Shown: positions 22,357 through 37,494, counted from the stretch's first letter. The stretch: 39,466 nt of DNA from an uncultured Collinsella sp. (GCA_937995345.1 CALKKS010000017.1:1-39466), one strand, 5' to 3'. Program-made: numbers and translations. The notes: generated by a model from the sequence alone, not told the origin.

Positions 22357-23733
22357 ATGTGGGCATACGAGACGACGTTCTATCAGATCTATCCGCTGGG
22401 CTTTTGCGGAGCTCCGCGCGAAAACGCCGCCCCCATTGCCGAGGATGAACTCGCCCAAGCCGCCAACGCCGCGCCCAACCCCGATGCTCCGATTATGAAA
22501 ATCGCCCAATGGGCCGGCTACCTGCAGGAACTCGGCATCGGTGCTGTGCTCATTAACCCGCCGCTCGAATCAGACAACCACGGCTACGACACGCGCAGTC
22601 TGCGCCATATCGACCGACGCCTGGGTGGGGATGCCGATTTTGCCGCCGTGTGCGAGACGCTGCACGCCCACGGCATCCGCGTGGTGCTCGATGCTGTCTT
22701 CAACCACGTCGGTCGCGGCTTTTGGGCCTTTCGCGATGTGCAGGAGCGCAAGTGGGACTCGCCCTACAAGGATTGGTTCCACATCAGCTTTGACGGCGAC
22801 TCCTGCTATGGCGACGGCTTTTGGTACGAGGGCTGGGAGGGCCATTTTGAGCTTGTGAAGCTCAACCTGCAAAATCCCGCTGTGGTCGATTACCTGCTTG
22901 AATCCGTGCGCCGCTGGGCCGAGGTCTTTGGCGTTGACGGCCTGCGCCTGGACGTTGCCTATATGCTCGACCGCGACTTCATGCGTCGTCTGCATACCTT
23001 TACCCGCGAGCTCAAGCCCGATTTTGTGCTGATCGGCGAGACGCTCCACGGCGACTACAACCAGATCGTCAACGACGAGATGCTCGACTCCTGCACCAAC
23101 TACGAGTGCTACAAGGGCCTGTACTCCAGCTTTAACTCGGTCAACATGTTCGAGATCGCCCACTCGCTGCACCGCCAGTTTGGCGGCGATCCGTGGTGCA
23201 TCTACCGCGGCAAGCACCTGCTGTCGTTTGTCGACAACCACGACGTGCCGCGCCTGGCGAGCATCCTGACGGACAAGTCCTGCCTGCGCCCCGCCTACGG
23301 CATGCTGTTTGGCATGCCGGGCATCCCATGCGTCTACTATGGCAGCGAGTGGGGGATTGCCGGCGAAAAGGGCGGCCCCGATGGTGACTGGGCACTGCGA
23401 CCTGCGCTCGATGAGCCTGCGCCCAACGAGCTGACTGCCTTCATCAAGCAGCTCGCGCACCTGCGCTCGGCAGACGACGCGGCGGCCCGTGCCCTCAACT
23501 ATGGTGCCTATCGCAATGTGGTGATCCAGAACAAGCAGCTGCTGTTCGAGCGCGCCTACGACGATGCGACGGTGCTCGTGGCGGTCAATGCCGTGAACGA
23601 GCCCTATACCTTTGGAGCCGGCGAACTCAACGGCTCCTTCGTCGACCTGCTTGCCGACGATGCACCCACGGTCGAGCTGCCGGGCTCCCTTGAACTTGCG
23701 CCCTATGAGGTGCGTTATCTGCTGAGAGCCTAG
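22357..23733 (+). CDS. Alpha-amylase family (GH13) glycoside hydrolase
   Basis: This 458-residue intracellular enzyme (no signal peptide) has the GH13 barrel and the four conserved regions: DAVFNH (112-117), GLRLDVAYM (195-203, nucleophile Asp199), GETL (227-230, acid/base Glu228) and FVDNHD (291-296). It starts directly with the barrel (WAYETTFYQIYPLGF), which fits short cytoplasmic maltodextrin-processing enzymes rather than secreted amylases. Likely substrates are maltodextrins or related alpha-glucosides. GGGAGG lies 5 nt before the ATG. The glycosylase gene follows after 3 nt in the same operon, with no evident functional link. Confidence 0.92.
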   Translation: MWAYETTFYQIYPLGFCGAPRENAAPIAEDELAQAANAAPNPDAPIMKIAQWAGYLQELGIGAVLINPPLESDNHGYDTRSLRHIDRRLGGDADFAAVCETLHAHGIRVVLDAVFNHVGRGFWAFRDVQERKWDSPYKDWFHISFDGDSCYGDGFWYEGWEGHFELVKLNLQNPAVVDYLLESVRRWAEVFGVDGLRLDVAYMLDRDFMRRLHTFTRELKPDFVLIGETLHGDYNQIVNDEMLDSCTNYECYKGLYSSFNSVNMFEIAHSLHRQFGGDPWCIYRGKHLLSFVDNHDVPRLASILTDKSCLRPAYGMLFGMPGIPCVYYGSEWGIAGEKGGPDGDWALRPALDEPAPNELTAFIKQLAHLRSADDAAARALNYGAYRNVVIQNKQLLFERAYDDATVLVAVNAVNEPYTFGAGELNGSFVDLLADDAPTVELPGSLELAPYEVRYLLRA

Positions 23734-23736
23734 CCC

Positions 23737-24300
23737 ATGCCTGTGTCTGACGAGGGCTATCAACATATTGAGCATGGGTTTGAGCCCGTGTTCGACCAGC
23801 GCTCGCGCGTTTTGGTGCTGGGGTCGTTTCCCTCGGTGCTTTCGCGCGCCAATGCCTTTTATTACGGCAACCCTCAGAATCGCTTTTGGCGTGTGATGGC
23901 CGCGTGCCTCGGTGTGCCCGTGCCGCCCAACGAGGGCGATTCTTTGGCAGGCAGCGAGCCTGCGACGCTCGACGCCTCGATTGCCGCCAAACGGGCCATG
24001 CTTCTCGACGGTGGCGTGGCCCTGTGGGATGTGATCGAGAGCTGCGACATTAAGGGCTCGAGCGACGCGAGCATTCGTAACGTTGTGCCGGCACATATCG
24101 AGTGCATTACCGACGCAGCTCCCATTGAGCAGGTGATATGCAACGGTGGTACGGCTGGCCGGCTCTACAAGCGCTATCTACAAGAACGCACCGGGTTGCC
24201 CGCCATCGTCCTGCCCTCGACAAGTCCCGCCAATGCCGCCTGGCGCCTAGAGCGTCTTGTTGAGCGTTGGCGTGAAGCCGTTGACTGGACCGCTCTCTAA
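23737..24300 (+). CDS. DNA-deoxyinosine/uracil glycosylase superfamily protein
   Basis: This 187-residue protein belongs to the uracil-DNA glycosylase superfamily and looks most like the hypoxanthine-DNA glycosylase group. Motif 1 is VLVLGSFPS (about 26-34). YYGNPQNRFWRVM (about 43-55) is typical of that group, and motif 2 is LPSTSPAN (about 151-158). It would remove deaminated bases from DNA to start base excision repair. The gene starts 3 nt after the amylase stop, so translation is probably coupled. It converges with the unknown minus-strand gene, with one base between the two stops and no room for a terminator. Confidence 0.85.
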   Translation: MPVSDEGYQHIEHGFEPVFDQRSRVLVLGSFPSVLSRANAFYYGNPQNRFWRVMAACLGVPVPPNEGDSLAGSEPATLDASIAAKRAMLLDGGVALWDVIESCDIKGSSDASIRNVVPAHIECITDAAPIEQVICNGGTAGRLYKRYLQERTGLPAIVLPSTSPANAAWRLERLVERWREAVDWTAL

Positions 24301-24301
24301 T

Positions 24302-24961
24302 TTAGATATTTGATTGAGCACGGGTGCCGAGGCGTTTGATGATGGCGCGCCAGATCGGTGCAGGCAGCGCGGGCCTGGCGCAAACCATGCCATCTGCCGT
24401 GACGCCCCCGGCATCGCCGCCGCCGAGCTGTTGGGCGTGCTCAACCGAGCAGCCCATGCGCACGGCACCCACCAGTTTATCCATTGCTTCGGAAAACGGC
24501 CGTCGCAGAAGTCCCATGCGTGGGGAATGGCGAAGCGCCGCGATGCCGCTGTCGGCACAGACGGCAACGCCGCCGCACCACGTTAGCTTGCGAAGTTTGC
24601 AAGCTTGGCGCAGGCACTCGATAAACAGGTGCGCCTCCTCGGTGCGCCCACAGGTGGCTTGAACGACGACATAGACGCGCGTTCCCGCATCGCCAAAGCG
24701 ATCGAGTGCTCGTTGAGCGGCGGACATTGCCTCATCGTTGGGCATGTCCTCAACAGCGAGCACAATGCCATCGACCACGCCGGTGCCATTTGTCTTCAAG
24801 TCGATCGGGCGGGGGAGCGCGGTGCCAGAAAGCTGAGCATAGGCGGCGATGGCATCCTGCAGGTCCCAGAGCAAAAACTCAAGATCGGCGCTATCGGGAA
24901 TACTGATATACGCAATGGTCTGCAACGTTTTTGGTACATCGCCGCGTGCGGTCGTCTCCAT
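24302..24961 (-). CDS. Protein of unknown function, possibly flavodoxin-like
   Basis: I do not recognise this 219-residue protein with confidence. It is soluble, without signal peptide or membrane helices. Alternating strands and helices (TLQTIAYISIPDSADLEF, GTGVVDGIVLAVEDMPNDE, GTRVYVVVQATCGRTEEAH, KLTWCGGVAVCADSG) suggest a Rossmann- or flavodoxin-type fold, perhaps related to NADPH-dependent FMN reductase-like proteins. The ATG at 24961 is preferred because AGGAGG lies 4 nt upstream; an earlier ATG at 24982 precedes that site. It diverges from the aminotransferase gene. Confidence 0.6.
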   Translation of the reverse strand: METTARGDVPKTLQTIAYISIPDSADLEFLLWDLQDAIAAYAQLSGTALPRPIDLKTNGTGVVDGIVLAVEDMPNDEAMSAAQRALDRFGDAGTRVYVVVQATCGRTEEAHLFIECLRQACKLRKLTWCGGVAVCADSGIAALRHSPRMGLLRRPFSEAMDKLVGAVRMGCSVEHAQQLGGGDAGGVTADGMVCARPALPAPIWRAIIKRLGTRAQSNI

Positions 24962-25055
24962 GCCGCCTCCTTTCCGGTTCATTTCCGTTTAGGTTACACC
25001 GTCCGGCGGGCGCCTCGCCGCGCTATCCTAGTGCAACCCTTACGAAAGGAATGCC

Positions 25056-26192
25056 ATGCGCCTGCCCATGAATACCTCGCTTGCCACGCTCAAGCCCTCC
25101 GGCATCCGCCGAATCAACGCGCTCGCCGCTCAGCATCCGGGATGCATCGCGCTTGCGCTTGGGGAGCCCGATTTTCCCACGCCCGATGTGATTGGTGCCG
25201 AGGTGACTGCCGCACTGGACCGCGGCGACACGCACTATCCGCCCAACAACGGCCGTCCCGCCCTGCGCGAGGCGCTATCCGCATATATGGGCGAAGCGGG
25301 CCTTACGTTTTCGGCCGACGAGGTCATCCTGACTGACGGCGCGACCGAGGCTCTGTCGGCAACATTCATGGCTATGCTCAACCCCGGCGACGAGGTCGTT
25401 ATCCCCACACCGGCCTTTGGCCTGTACGAGAGCATCGTCGTGGCCAACCACGCCAAAGCGGTCTTTTTGGACACGGAGCCTGCGCAATTTCAGATTGACG
25501 AGGATGCGCTTCGCGCCTGTGTGACCCCGGCGACCAAAGCCATCGTTATCTGCTCGCCCAACAATCCCACGGGCTGCATTCTCAACGCGGCATCGCTCGA
25601 CGCCGTGGCGCGCGTAGCGGAGCAGTCGGGCATCTACGTAGTCTGCGACGACGTATACAACCGCCTCGTCTATGTGGACGGCTACGAGCGCTTTGCCCAG
25701 CGACACCCGGAGCTGCGCGAGCAGACGGTCGTCATCGAGAGCTTCTCCAAGCCCTGGGCCATGACCGGCTGGCGCTTGGGTTGGCTCGCAGCCGCAGCTC
25801 CCGTCATCGCCGAGATCGCAAAAGCTCACCAATACCTAGTATCGAGCGCCGTCTCCTTCGAGATGGACGCCGCAACGCGAGCCCTCACCGTCGACCCCAC
25901 CCCCATGCTCAAAGTCTACCGAGCTCGCCGCGAACGCGTGCTCTCAGCCTTAAACGCCATGGGCCTCGACGTAGTAGAGCCCGCAGGAGCCTTCTACACT
26001 TTCCCGAGCATCAAAAAGTTTGGTCTAACCAGCGAAGACTTCTGCATCAAAGCCATCAAAGAGGCCAACGTAGCCCTAGTTCCCGGAAACTGCTTCGGAA
26101 CCGAAGGTCACATCCGCCTAAGCTACTGCGTCTCCGACCATGATCTAGACGAAGGCCTCCACCGCCTGTCCACTTTCGTTTCAACCCTGTAG
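25056..26192 (+). CDS. PLP-dependent aminotransferase, class I/II
   Basis: This 378-residue enzyme is a fold-type I aminotransferase of the aspartate/aromatic group. Visible features are LALGEPDFPTPD (33-44), NPTG (170-173), the cofactor-binding Asp198 in CDDVYNRLVY, the Schiff-base lysine in SFSKPWAMTGWRLGW (Lys232) and an arginine in HIRLSYC that would bind the substrate carboxylate. The amino donor and acceptor cannot be read off. GAAAGGA lies 5 nt before the ATG. From about 25,840 on, codon use changes: five CTA, several GTA, GGA, GAA and AAA, plus TTA and TCA, all rare elsewhere here. The last quarter may come from recombination. Confidence 0.92.
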   Translation: MRLPMNTSLATLKPSGIRRINALAAQHPGCIALALGEPDFPTPDVIGAEVTAALDRGDTHYPPNNGRPALREALSAYMGEAGLTFSADEVILTDGATEALSATFMAMLNPGDEVVIPTPAFGLYESIVVANHAKAVFLDTEPAQFQIDEDALRACVTPATKAIVICSPNNPTGCILNAASLDAVARVAEQSGIYVVCDDVYNRLVYVDGYERFAQRHPELREQTVVIESFSKPWAMTGWRLGWLAAAAPVIAEIAKAHQYLVSSAVSFEMDAATRALTVDPTPMLKVYRARRERVLSALNAMGLDVVEPAGAFYTFPSIKKFGLTSEDFCIKAIKEANVALVPGNCFGTEGHIRLSYCVSDHDLDEGLHRLSTFVSTL

Positions 26193-26242
26193 CCATCAGG
26201 GGCGCAACACATCAGCCCACCGACATAAGGGTTTTGCGTGGG
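26193..26242. other. Short spacer after the aminotransferase gene
   Basis: This is the start of the 506-nt gap before rplJ, which is filled by the elements listed next. A weak CCCAC/GTGGG pairing is possible but there is no proper terminator for the aminotransferase; the large hairpin that follows could serve that role. Confidence 0.4.
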
Positions 26243-26465
26243 GGCGTCAGCCAACGTAAAACCGGGCTGCCCCATAGTTGACGCAGGCACGCGCCGCCGA
26301 AGGCCAGGCGCAAGGTTTCCGTAGATTCCGCACGAGCCGGAAAGCACTTAATGTGCTTTCCGAGCGAGCCCAGGACCTGACCGAGCGGAAACCTTGCGCC
26401 TGGCCTTCGGCGGTGCGGCCGGATGGTGGAATTGTGTGCAGCCCGGTTTTCCGTTGACCGACGCC
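26243..26465. repeat. Giant nested inverted repeat (element A)
   Basis: Outer arms 26243-26270 and 26438-26465 match at 25 of 28 positions as reverse complements. Inner arms 26294-26320 and 26387-26413 are perfect over 27 bp. The centre is a palindrome, GGAAAGCAC-N5-GTGCTTTCC (26339-26361), with TTCCGCACG (26326-26334) before it and CAGGAC (26371-26376) after it. The same centre and flanks recur in element B (37258-37418), where the arms have a different sequence but are again perfectly complementary. The right outer arm contains the -35 box of the rplJ promoter. As RNA the element would fold into a very stable hairpin. Confidence 0.85.
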
Positions 26466-26482
26466 GGGGTCCCCGCCATAAT
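26454..26482 (+). promoter_or_regulatory. Promoter of the rplJ-rplL operon
   Basis: TTGACC (26454-26459) and CATAAT (26477-26482) are spaced by 17 bp, each a five-of-six match to consensus. The transcript would start near 26489, just before the L10 leader. The -35 box lies in the right outer arm of element A; the left arm carries a diverged inverted copy of the same region. Confidence 0.75.
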
Positions 26483-26505
26483 ACTTTCGGTTCACGCACG
26501 AATCC

Positions 26506-26577
26506 GCTGCCAGAGACAGCCGGCGCAAACGGGTCTTACCCGCGAGCTTAATGGGACATCCCGCCAGCCGAGGTGGT
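26506..26577 (+). promoter_or_regulatory. Ribosomal protein L10 leader RNA
   Basis: The stretch with GCTGCCAGAGACAGCCGG, the CGGG/CCCG helix, GCGAGCTTAATGGGA and CCGCCAGCCGAGGTGG has the look of the bacterial L10 leader (Rfam family RF00557). That RNA binds the L10(L12)4 complex and lets it repress rplJL. It lies about 130 nt before rplJ and directly upstream of an attenuator, as in Bacillus, where this leader works by transcription termination. Confidence 0.82.
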
Positions 26578-26596
26578 CGAGTAGATATGTCTTCTC

Positions 26597-26633
26597 GCCC
26601 CCGTCGCTCATGCAGCGCGGGGGCTTTCTTTTT
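26597..26633 (+). terminator. Attenuator in the rplJ leader
   Basis: GCCCCCG (26597-26603) with CGCT (26605-26608) pairs with AGCG and CGGGGGC (26614-26624), and TTTCTTTTT follows. It is a strong intrinsic terminator placed 66 nt before the rplJ start, inside the leader. An alternative hairpin, CGAGTAGA/TCTTCTCG (26578-26597), shares its first base and may compete with it. L10 binding to the leader probably decides between read-through and termination. Confidence 0.85.
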
Positions 26634-26698
26634 GGACATGCCCCCGTCACGTCCTTGTGGCGGACCGTACCCGGAAAGAATTCGAGGAGGTGTAATTC

Positions 26699-27220
26699 AT
26701 GCCCCAGCAGTACAAAATCGACAAGGTTGCAGAGATCGAGTCCCGTATCGCCGAGAACGCCGGTCTGTTCGTCGTCAACTACAACGGTCTGACGGTTAAG
26801 CAGGCTCAGGAGCTGCGTCATCAGCTTCGCGAGTGCGGCGCCGAGATGAAGGTCTACAAGAACAACCTGGTCAAGATCGCTCTCAAGAACCAGGAGCAGC
26901 CCGAGCTCGACGAGATCCTCGCCGGCCCCGTCGCCTATGTGTTCTACGAGACCGAGCCGGTCGAGGCCGCTAAGGCCCTTAAGGACTTCTCCGCTAAGTC
27001 CAAGGGCGTCCTTGAGATCAAGGGCGGTATCTCCGACGGCAAGGCCGTTTCCGCTGATGATGTTAAGGCTATCGCCGAGCTGCCCACCAAGGATCAGCTT
27101 CTCGGCCAGATCGCCGGTCTCATCTCCGGTTTCGCTCGCGACATCGCTGTCTGCGTCAACGGCGTTTCCTCTGGTCTCGCTCGTTCGATCCAGCAGGTCT
27201 CCGAGCAGAAGGCAGCCTAG
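26699..27220 (+). CDS. rplJ: Ribosomal protein L10
   Basis: This 173-residue protein is L10, the base of the L7/L12 stalk and, with L12, the repressor of its own operon. Recognisable parts are FVVNYNGLTVKQAQELRHQL, the following KVYKNNLVKIAL, and the C-terminal helical region that binds L12 dimers (DQLLGQIAGLISGFARDIAVCV onward). GGAGG (26686-26690) lies 8 nt before the ATG. It is separated from rplA by about 22 kb, unlike the usual contiguous rplKAJL order, and has its own promoter, L10 leader and attenuator. Confidence 0.96.
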   Translation: MPQQYKIDKVAEIESRIAENAGLFVVNYNGLTVKQAQELRHQLRECGAEMKVYKNNLVKIALKNQEQPELDEILAGPVAYVFYETEPVEAAKALKDFSAKSKGVLEIKGGISDGKAVSADDVKAIAELPTKDQLLGQIAGLISGFARDIAVCVNGVSSGLARSIQQVSEQKAA

Positions 27221-27322
27221 TCGCTGTTTTCACCCGCGGCGGCAACGCCGCACCCCTGGCGCATTCGCGCCGTGTTTTAACTGATCTCCGTGCATCCGCA
27301 CGGAAACCGAAAGGACTTAGAA

Positions 27323-27700
27323 ATGGCTAAGCTTACCACCGATGAGATCATCGATGCTCTTAAGGAAATGACCCTTCTCGAGGCTTCCGAGCTCGTCAAG
27401 GCTATCGAGGACACCTTTGGCGTTTCCGCCGCTGCTCCTGCTGCCGTTGTCGCCGCTCCCGCTGCTGGCGCTGCTGAGGCCGAGGAGAAGACCGAGTTTG
27501 ACGTCGTGCTCGAGGGCTTCGGCGACAACAAGATTCAGGTCATCAAGGCCGTCCGCGAGCTCACCAACCTTGGCCTGAAGGAGGCCAAGGAGGTCGTCGA
27601 GGGCGCTCCCAAGGCTGTTCTCGAGGGTGCCAAGAAGGAGGACGCCGAGGCTGCCAAGGAGAAGCTCGAGGCTGCTGGCGCTGCTGTCACCCTCAAGTAA
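27323..27700 (+). CDS. rplL: Ribosomal protein L7/L12
   Basis: This 125-residue acidic protein forms the dimers of the ribosomal stalk that recruit translation GTPases. The N-terminal dimerisation part (DEIIDALKEMTLLEASELVKAI), the alanine-rich hinge (about 42-65) and the C-terminal domain with VIKAVRELTNLGLKEAKEVV are all intact. The ATG at 27323 is used because GAAAGGA lies 8 nt upstream and the product then begins MAKLTTDE. It is 102 nt after rplJ and is closed by a strong terminator. Confidence 0.97.
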   Translation: MAKLTTDEIIDALKEMTLLEASELVKAIEDTFGVSAAAPAAVVAAPAAGAAEAEEKTEFDVVLEGFGDNKIQVIKAVRELTNLGLKEAKEVVEGAPKAVLEGAKKEDAEAAKEKLEAAGAAVTLK

Positions 27701-27727
27701 TCAGGCTCTCTCGCCAGATTTCTTTGC

Positions 27728-27768
27728 AGACGGGGTTCGCATTGCGAGCCCCGTCTTTTTTGTTTTTC
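27728..27768 (+). terminator. Terminator of rplJL
   Basis: AGACGGGGTTCGC (27728-27740) pairs with GCGAGCCCCGTCT (27744-27756) with one G-U pair and a 3-nt loop. TTTTT and, after TG, TTTTT follow. It begins 27 nt after the rplL stop and separates rplL from galU. Confidence 0.92.
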
Positions 27769-27890
27769 GGTCCCTCGGCATCGGTTGCTCAAACTGCCAT
27801 GTTCTGTGATTTGCGTCGTATCGGGTGCCCTGCCGTTGGGCAATAAAATTGCACCATTCGAGCAATAATTTGCGTTGACCTGCTGAAGAA

Positions 27891-27918
27891 TTGTCTCTGC
27901 CTTGTAGCGACATATAGT
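27891..27918 (+). promoter_or_regulatory. Candidate promoter of galU
   Basis: TTGTCT (27891-27896) and TATAGT (27913-27918) are spaced by 16 bp, about 100 nt before galU. A stronger-looking TTGACC at 27875-27880 lacks a partner -10 box. Two GCAAT-type palindromes (27843-27872) sit just upstream. Nothing else is recognisable in the 314-nt gap between rplL and galU. Confidence 0.4.
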
Positions 27919-28014
27919 TCCAGCGGTAAGATGCTTGGGTATCGCAATTTGGTCTGCGGCTGTGTGCCGCACGCATGGGGCGCTTTTGCGCCTGCGAAAG
28001 GATCTTTGAATAAC

Positions 28015-28923
28015 ATGAAGGCAATCATCCCCGCCGCCGGTCTTGGCACGCGTTTTCTGCCTGGCACCAAGTGCACGCCCAAAGAGATGCTGCCGGTGCT
28101 CGACAAGCCCGTCATTCAGTACGTCGTCGAGGAGGCACTCGACCCCGAGGAGGTCGACGACGCCATCATCGTTACTTCTCCCGGCAAGCCCGAGCTGCTG
28201 AACTACTTCCAGCCCGACCGTTCGCTCGAGAACCTGCTGCGCGAGCGCGGCAAGAACGCCTATGCCGATGCCGTCGCCCACGCTGGCGGTATGCCGGTCG
28301 ACTTCCGTTATCAGTACGAGCCCAAGGGCCTCGGCCATGCTATTCGCTCTGCTGCCGACGCCGTGGCAGGGGAGAACTTCCTGGTTCTTCTGGGCGACTA
28401 CGTTGTGCCTAACCGCGATATCTGCGACAAGATGCTCGCCGTTTCCAAGGAGCACGGTGGCGCTTCGGTTATCGCCGTCGCTGCTTGCTCGCCCGAGGAA
28501 GTCAGCCGCTACGGCGTTATCGCCGGCGAGCGCGTCGGTTCGCTCGAGGGCGCCGAGGACGTTGCCGATGCCGAGCCGGGCGCTGTCTGGCGTATCGGCG
28601 GTCTGGTTGAGAAGCCCGCTCCCGAGGCCGCTCCGTCCAACCTGTACATCGTCGGTCGCTACCTGCTGAGCCCGCTGGTCATGGACCTGCTGGCAGATCA
28701 GCAGGCCGGCAAGGGCGGCGAGATCCAGCTCACCGACGCCATGGCCCGTTCGCTCGACCGCGAGGCCATGTATGCGGTCGTCATCGACCCGCTGTCGGGC
28801 TACGACACCGGCACTCCCTCTGGCTGGATGGCCACCAACGCCCTCATGGCTGCAAGCGACCCCCGCTTTGCCGATGCCTTCTGGGACGCTATCGACGAGC
28901 GCGGCGGATTGATGCGCAAGTAA
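28015..28923 (+). CDS. galU: UTP-glucose-1-phosphate uridylyltransferase
   Basis: This 302-residue enzyme makes UDP-glucose from UTP and glucose-1-phosphate, for galactose use and for cell-surface glycan synthesis. The N-terminal nucleotide-binding signature MKAIIPAAGLGTRFLPGT is followed by the family motif TKCTPKEMLPV; EPKGLGHAI, VLLGDYVV and GLVEKP continue the fold. The length is typical. GAAAGGA lies 12 nt before the ATG, rather far. It stands alone between rplL and rpoB with its own terminator, breaking the normally contiguous rplL-rpoB order. Confidence 0.96.
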   Translation: MKAIIPAAGLGTRFLPGTKCTPKEMLPVLDKPVIQYVVEEALDPEEVDDAIIVTSPGKPELLNYFQPDRSLENLLRERGKNAYADAVAHAGGMPVDFRYQYEPKGLGHAIRSAADAVAGENFLVLLGDYVVPNRDICDKMLAVSKEHGGASVIAVAACSPEEVSRYGVIAGERVGSLEGAEDVADAEPGAVWRIGGLVEKPAPEAAPSNLYIVGRYLLSPLVMDLLADQQAGKGGEIQLTDAMARSLDREAMYAVVIDPLSGYDTGTPSGWMATNALMAASDPRFADAFWDAIDERGGLMRK

Positions 28924-28943
28924 GCCTTCGGGCATCGACATTT

Positions 28944-28976
28944 ACGGGCGCGGACTTCGGTTCGCGCCCGTTTTTT
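28944..28976 (+). terminator. Terminator of galU
   Basis: ACGGGCGCG (28944-28952) pairs with CGCGCCCGT (28963-28971) around a loop that can form an inner AC-TTCG-GT tetraloop, and TTTTTT follows. It begins 20 nt after the galU stop. Confidence 0.93.
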
Positions 28977-29109
28977 ATAAGAGCTGCGATTGACGGCTCT
29001 CTGTTCACAGAAAATATATGAACAGATGTTCGATACACATATATCTACCTGCGTGTTTTCTGTCGAAAAACTTTGCTACTCCAAAAACTCAATCGCGTCA
29101 AGGCTTTTC

Positions 29110-29137
29110 TTGCCCAACGGTCGGTACCTGATAAACT
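29110..29137 (+). promoter_or_regulatory. Candidate rpoBC promoter
   Basis: TTGCCC (29110-29115) and TAAACT (29132-29137) are spaced by 16 bp, with a TG at 29129-29130 giving an extended -10. The TGATAAA string is shared with the rpmG promoter. A second possible start is TTGACG at 28990-28995 with an AT-rich -10 region. An inverted repeat CTGTTCA/TGAACAG (29001-29007, 29019-29025) overlaps that upstream site. Other than these I see nothing in 28977-29210. Confidence 0.5.
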
Positions 29138-29210
29138 ATTAGGTTGCGATAACTGGCGAAGCTATGCCTCGCCAACCCACCGAGCATTTCCGTGAAGGAG
29201 GAAAAACCTG

Positions 29211-32702
<3,492 letters not shown>

Positions 32703-32708
32703 TTGACT

Positions 32709-37187
<4,479 letters not shown>

Positions 37188-37213
37188 TTTCCTAGTACGT
37201 TAACCGCCCTTCC

Positions 37214-37250
37214 AAAGACCCGCTTCCCAACAGGGGTGCGGGTCTTTTTT
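37214..37250 (+). terminator. Terminator of rpoBC
   Basis: AAAGACCCGC (37214-37223) pairs with GCGGGTCTTT (37238-37247) around a 14-nt loop, and the T-run continues to 37250. It begins 26 nt after the rpoC stop. Confidence 0.9.
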
Positions 37251-37257
37251 GGTGAGG

Positions 37258-37418
37258 AACGTTGCCCCGACGAGCGCGTCGGATTCCCGGAACGGGCCGC
37301 CCGCTGTTTAAGTTTGTCGCGAGTTCCGCACGCAAAGGAAAGCACTTAATGTGCTTTCCGTCTTGCGCAGGACTGTAGAGCAGCAAACTTAAACAGCGGG
37401 CGGCCCGTTCCGGGAATC
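37258..37418. repeat. Large inverted repeat with conserved core (element B)
   Basis: Arms 37282-37316 and 37384-37418 are perfectly complementary over 35 bp (the left arm starts GATTCCCGGAACGGGCC). The 67-nt loop holds TTCCGCACG (37324-37332), the palindrome GGAAAGCAC-N5-GTGCTTTCC (37337-37359) and CAGGAC (37368-37373). All three are shared with element A at 26243-26465, although the arms are unrelated. The left flank and first arm bases (37258-37290) are repeated exactly at 39431-39463. The element lies 8 nt after the rpoBC terminator. Confidence 0.87.
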
Positions 37419-37447
37419 TGCCCCCGCGCACAGAAGGGGATTCCTTT

Positions 37448-37481
37448 TGCCAAAAAGGGACAGGTTTTTTTGGTCGGTTTT
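37448..37481. repeat. Left inverted repeat flanking the sigma/anti-sigma locus
   Basis: This 34-nt sequence begins TGCCAAAAAGGGACAGG and ends GGTCGGTTTT. Its reverse complement occurs at 39393-39427 with a single extra A. The two copies bracket the ECF sigma factor and its partner. The GGGACAGG core also appears, as CCTGTCCC, in the loop of hairpin repeats 1 and 3. Confidence 0.87.
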
Positions 37482-37494
37482 TCATGCTTGAATT

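Noticed and set aside
26339..26361. dif/Xer recombination site
   Set aside because: The 9-5-9 palindrome lacks the TTATGTTAAAT-like XerD half-site and occurs at least twice in this window.
37258..37290. Target-site duplication of a classical transposon
   Set aside because: At 33 bp it is far longer than usual duplications, and the enclosed block has no transposase.
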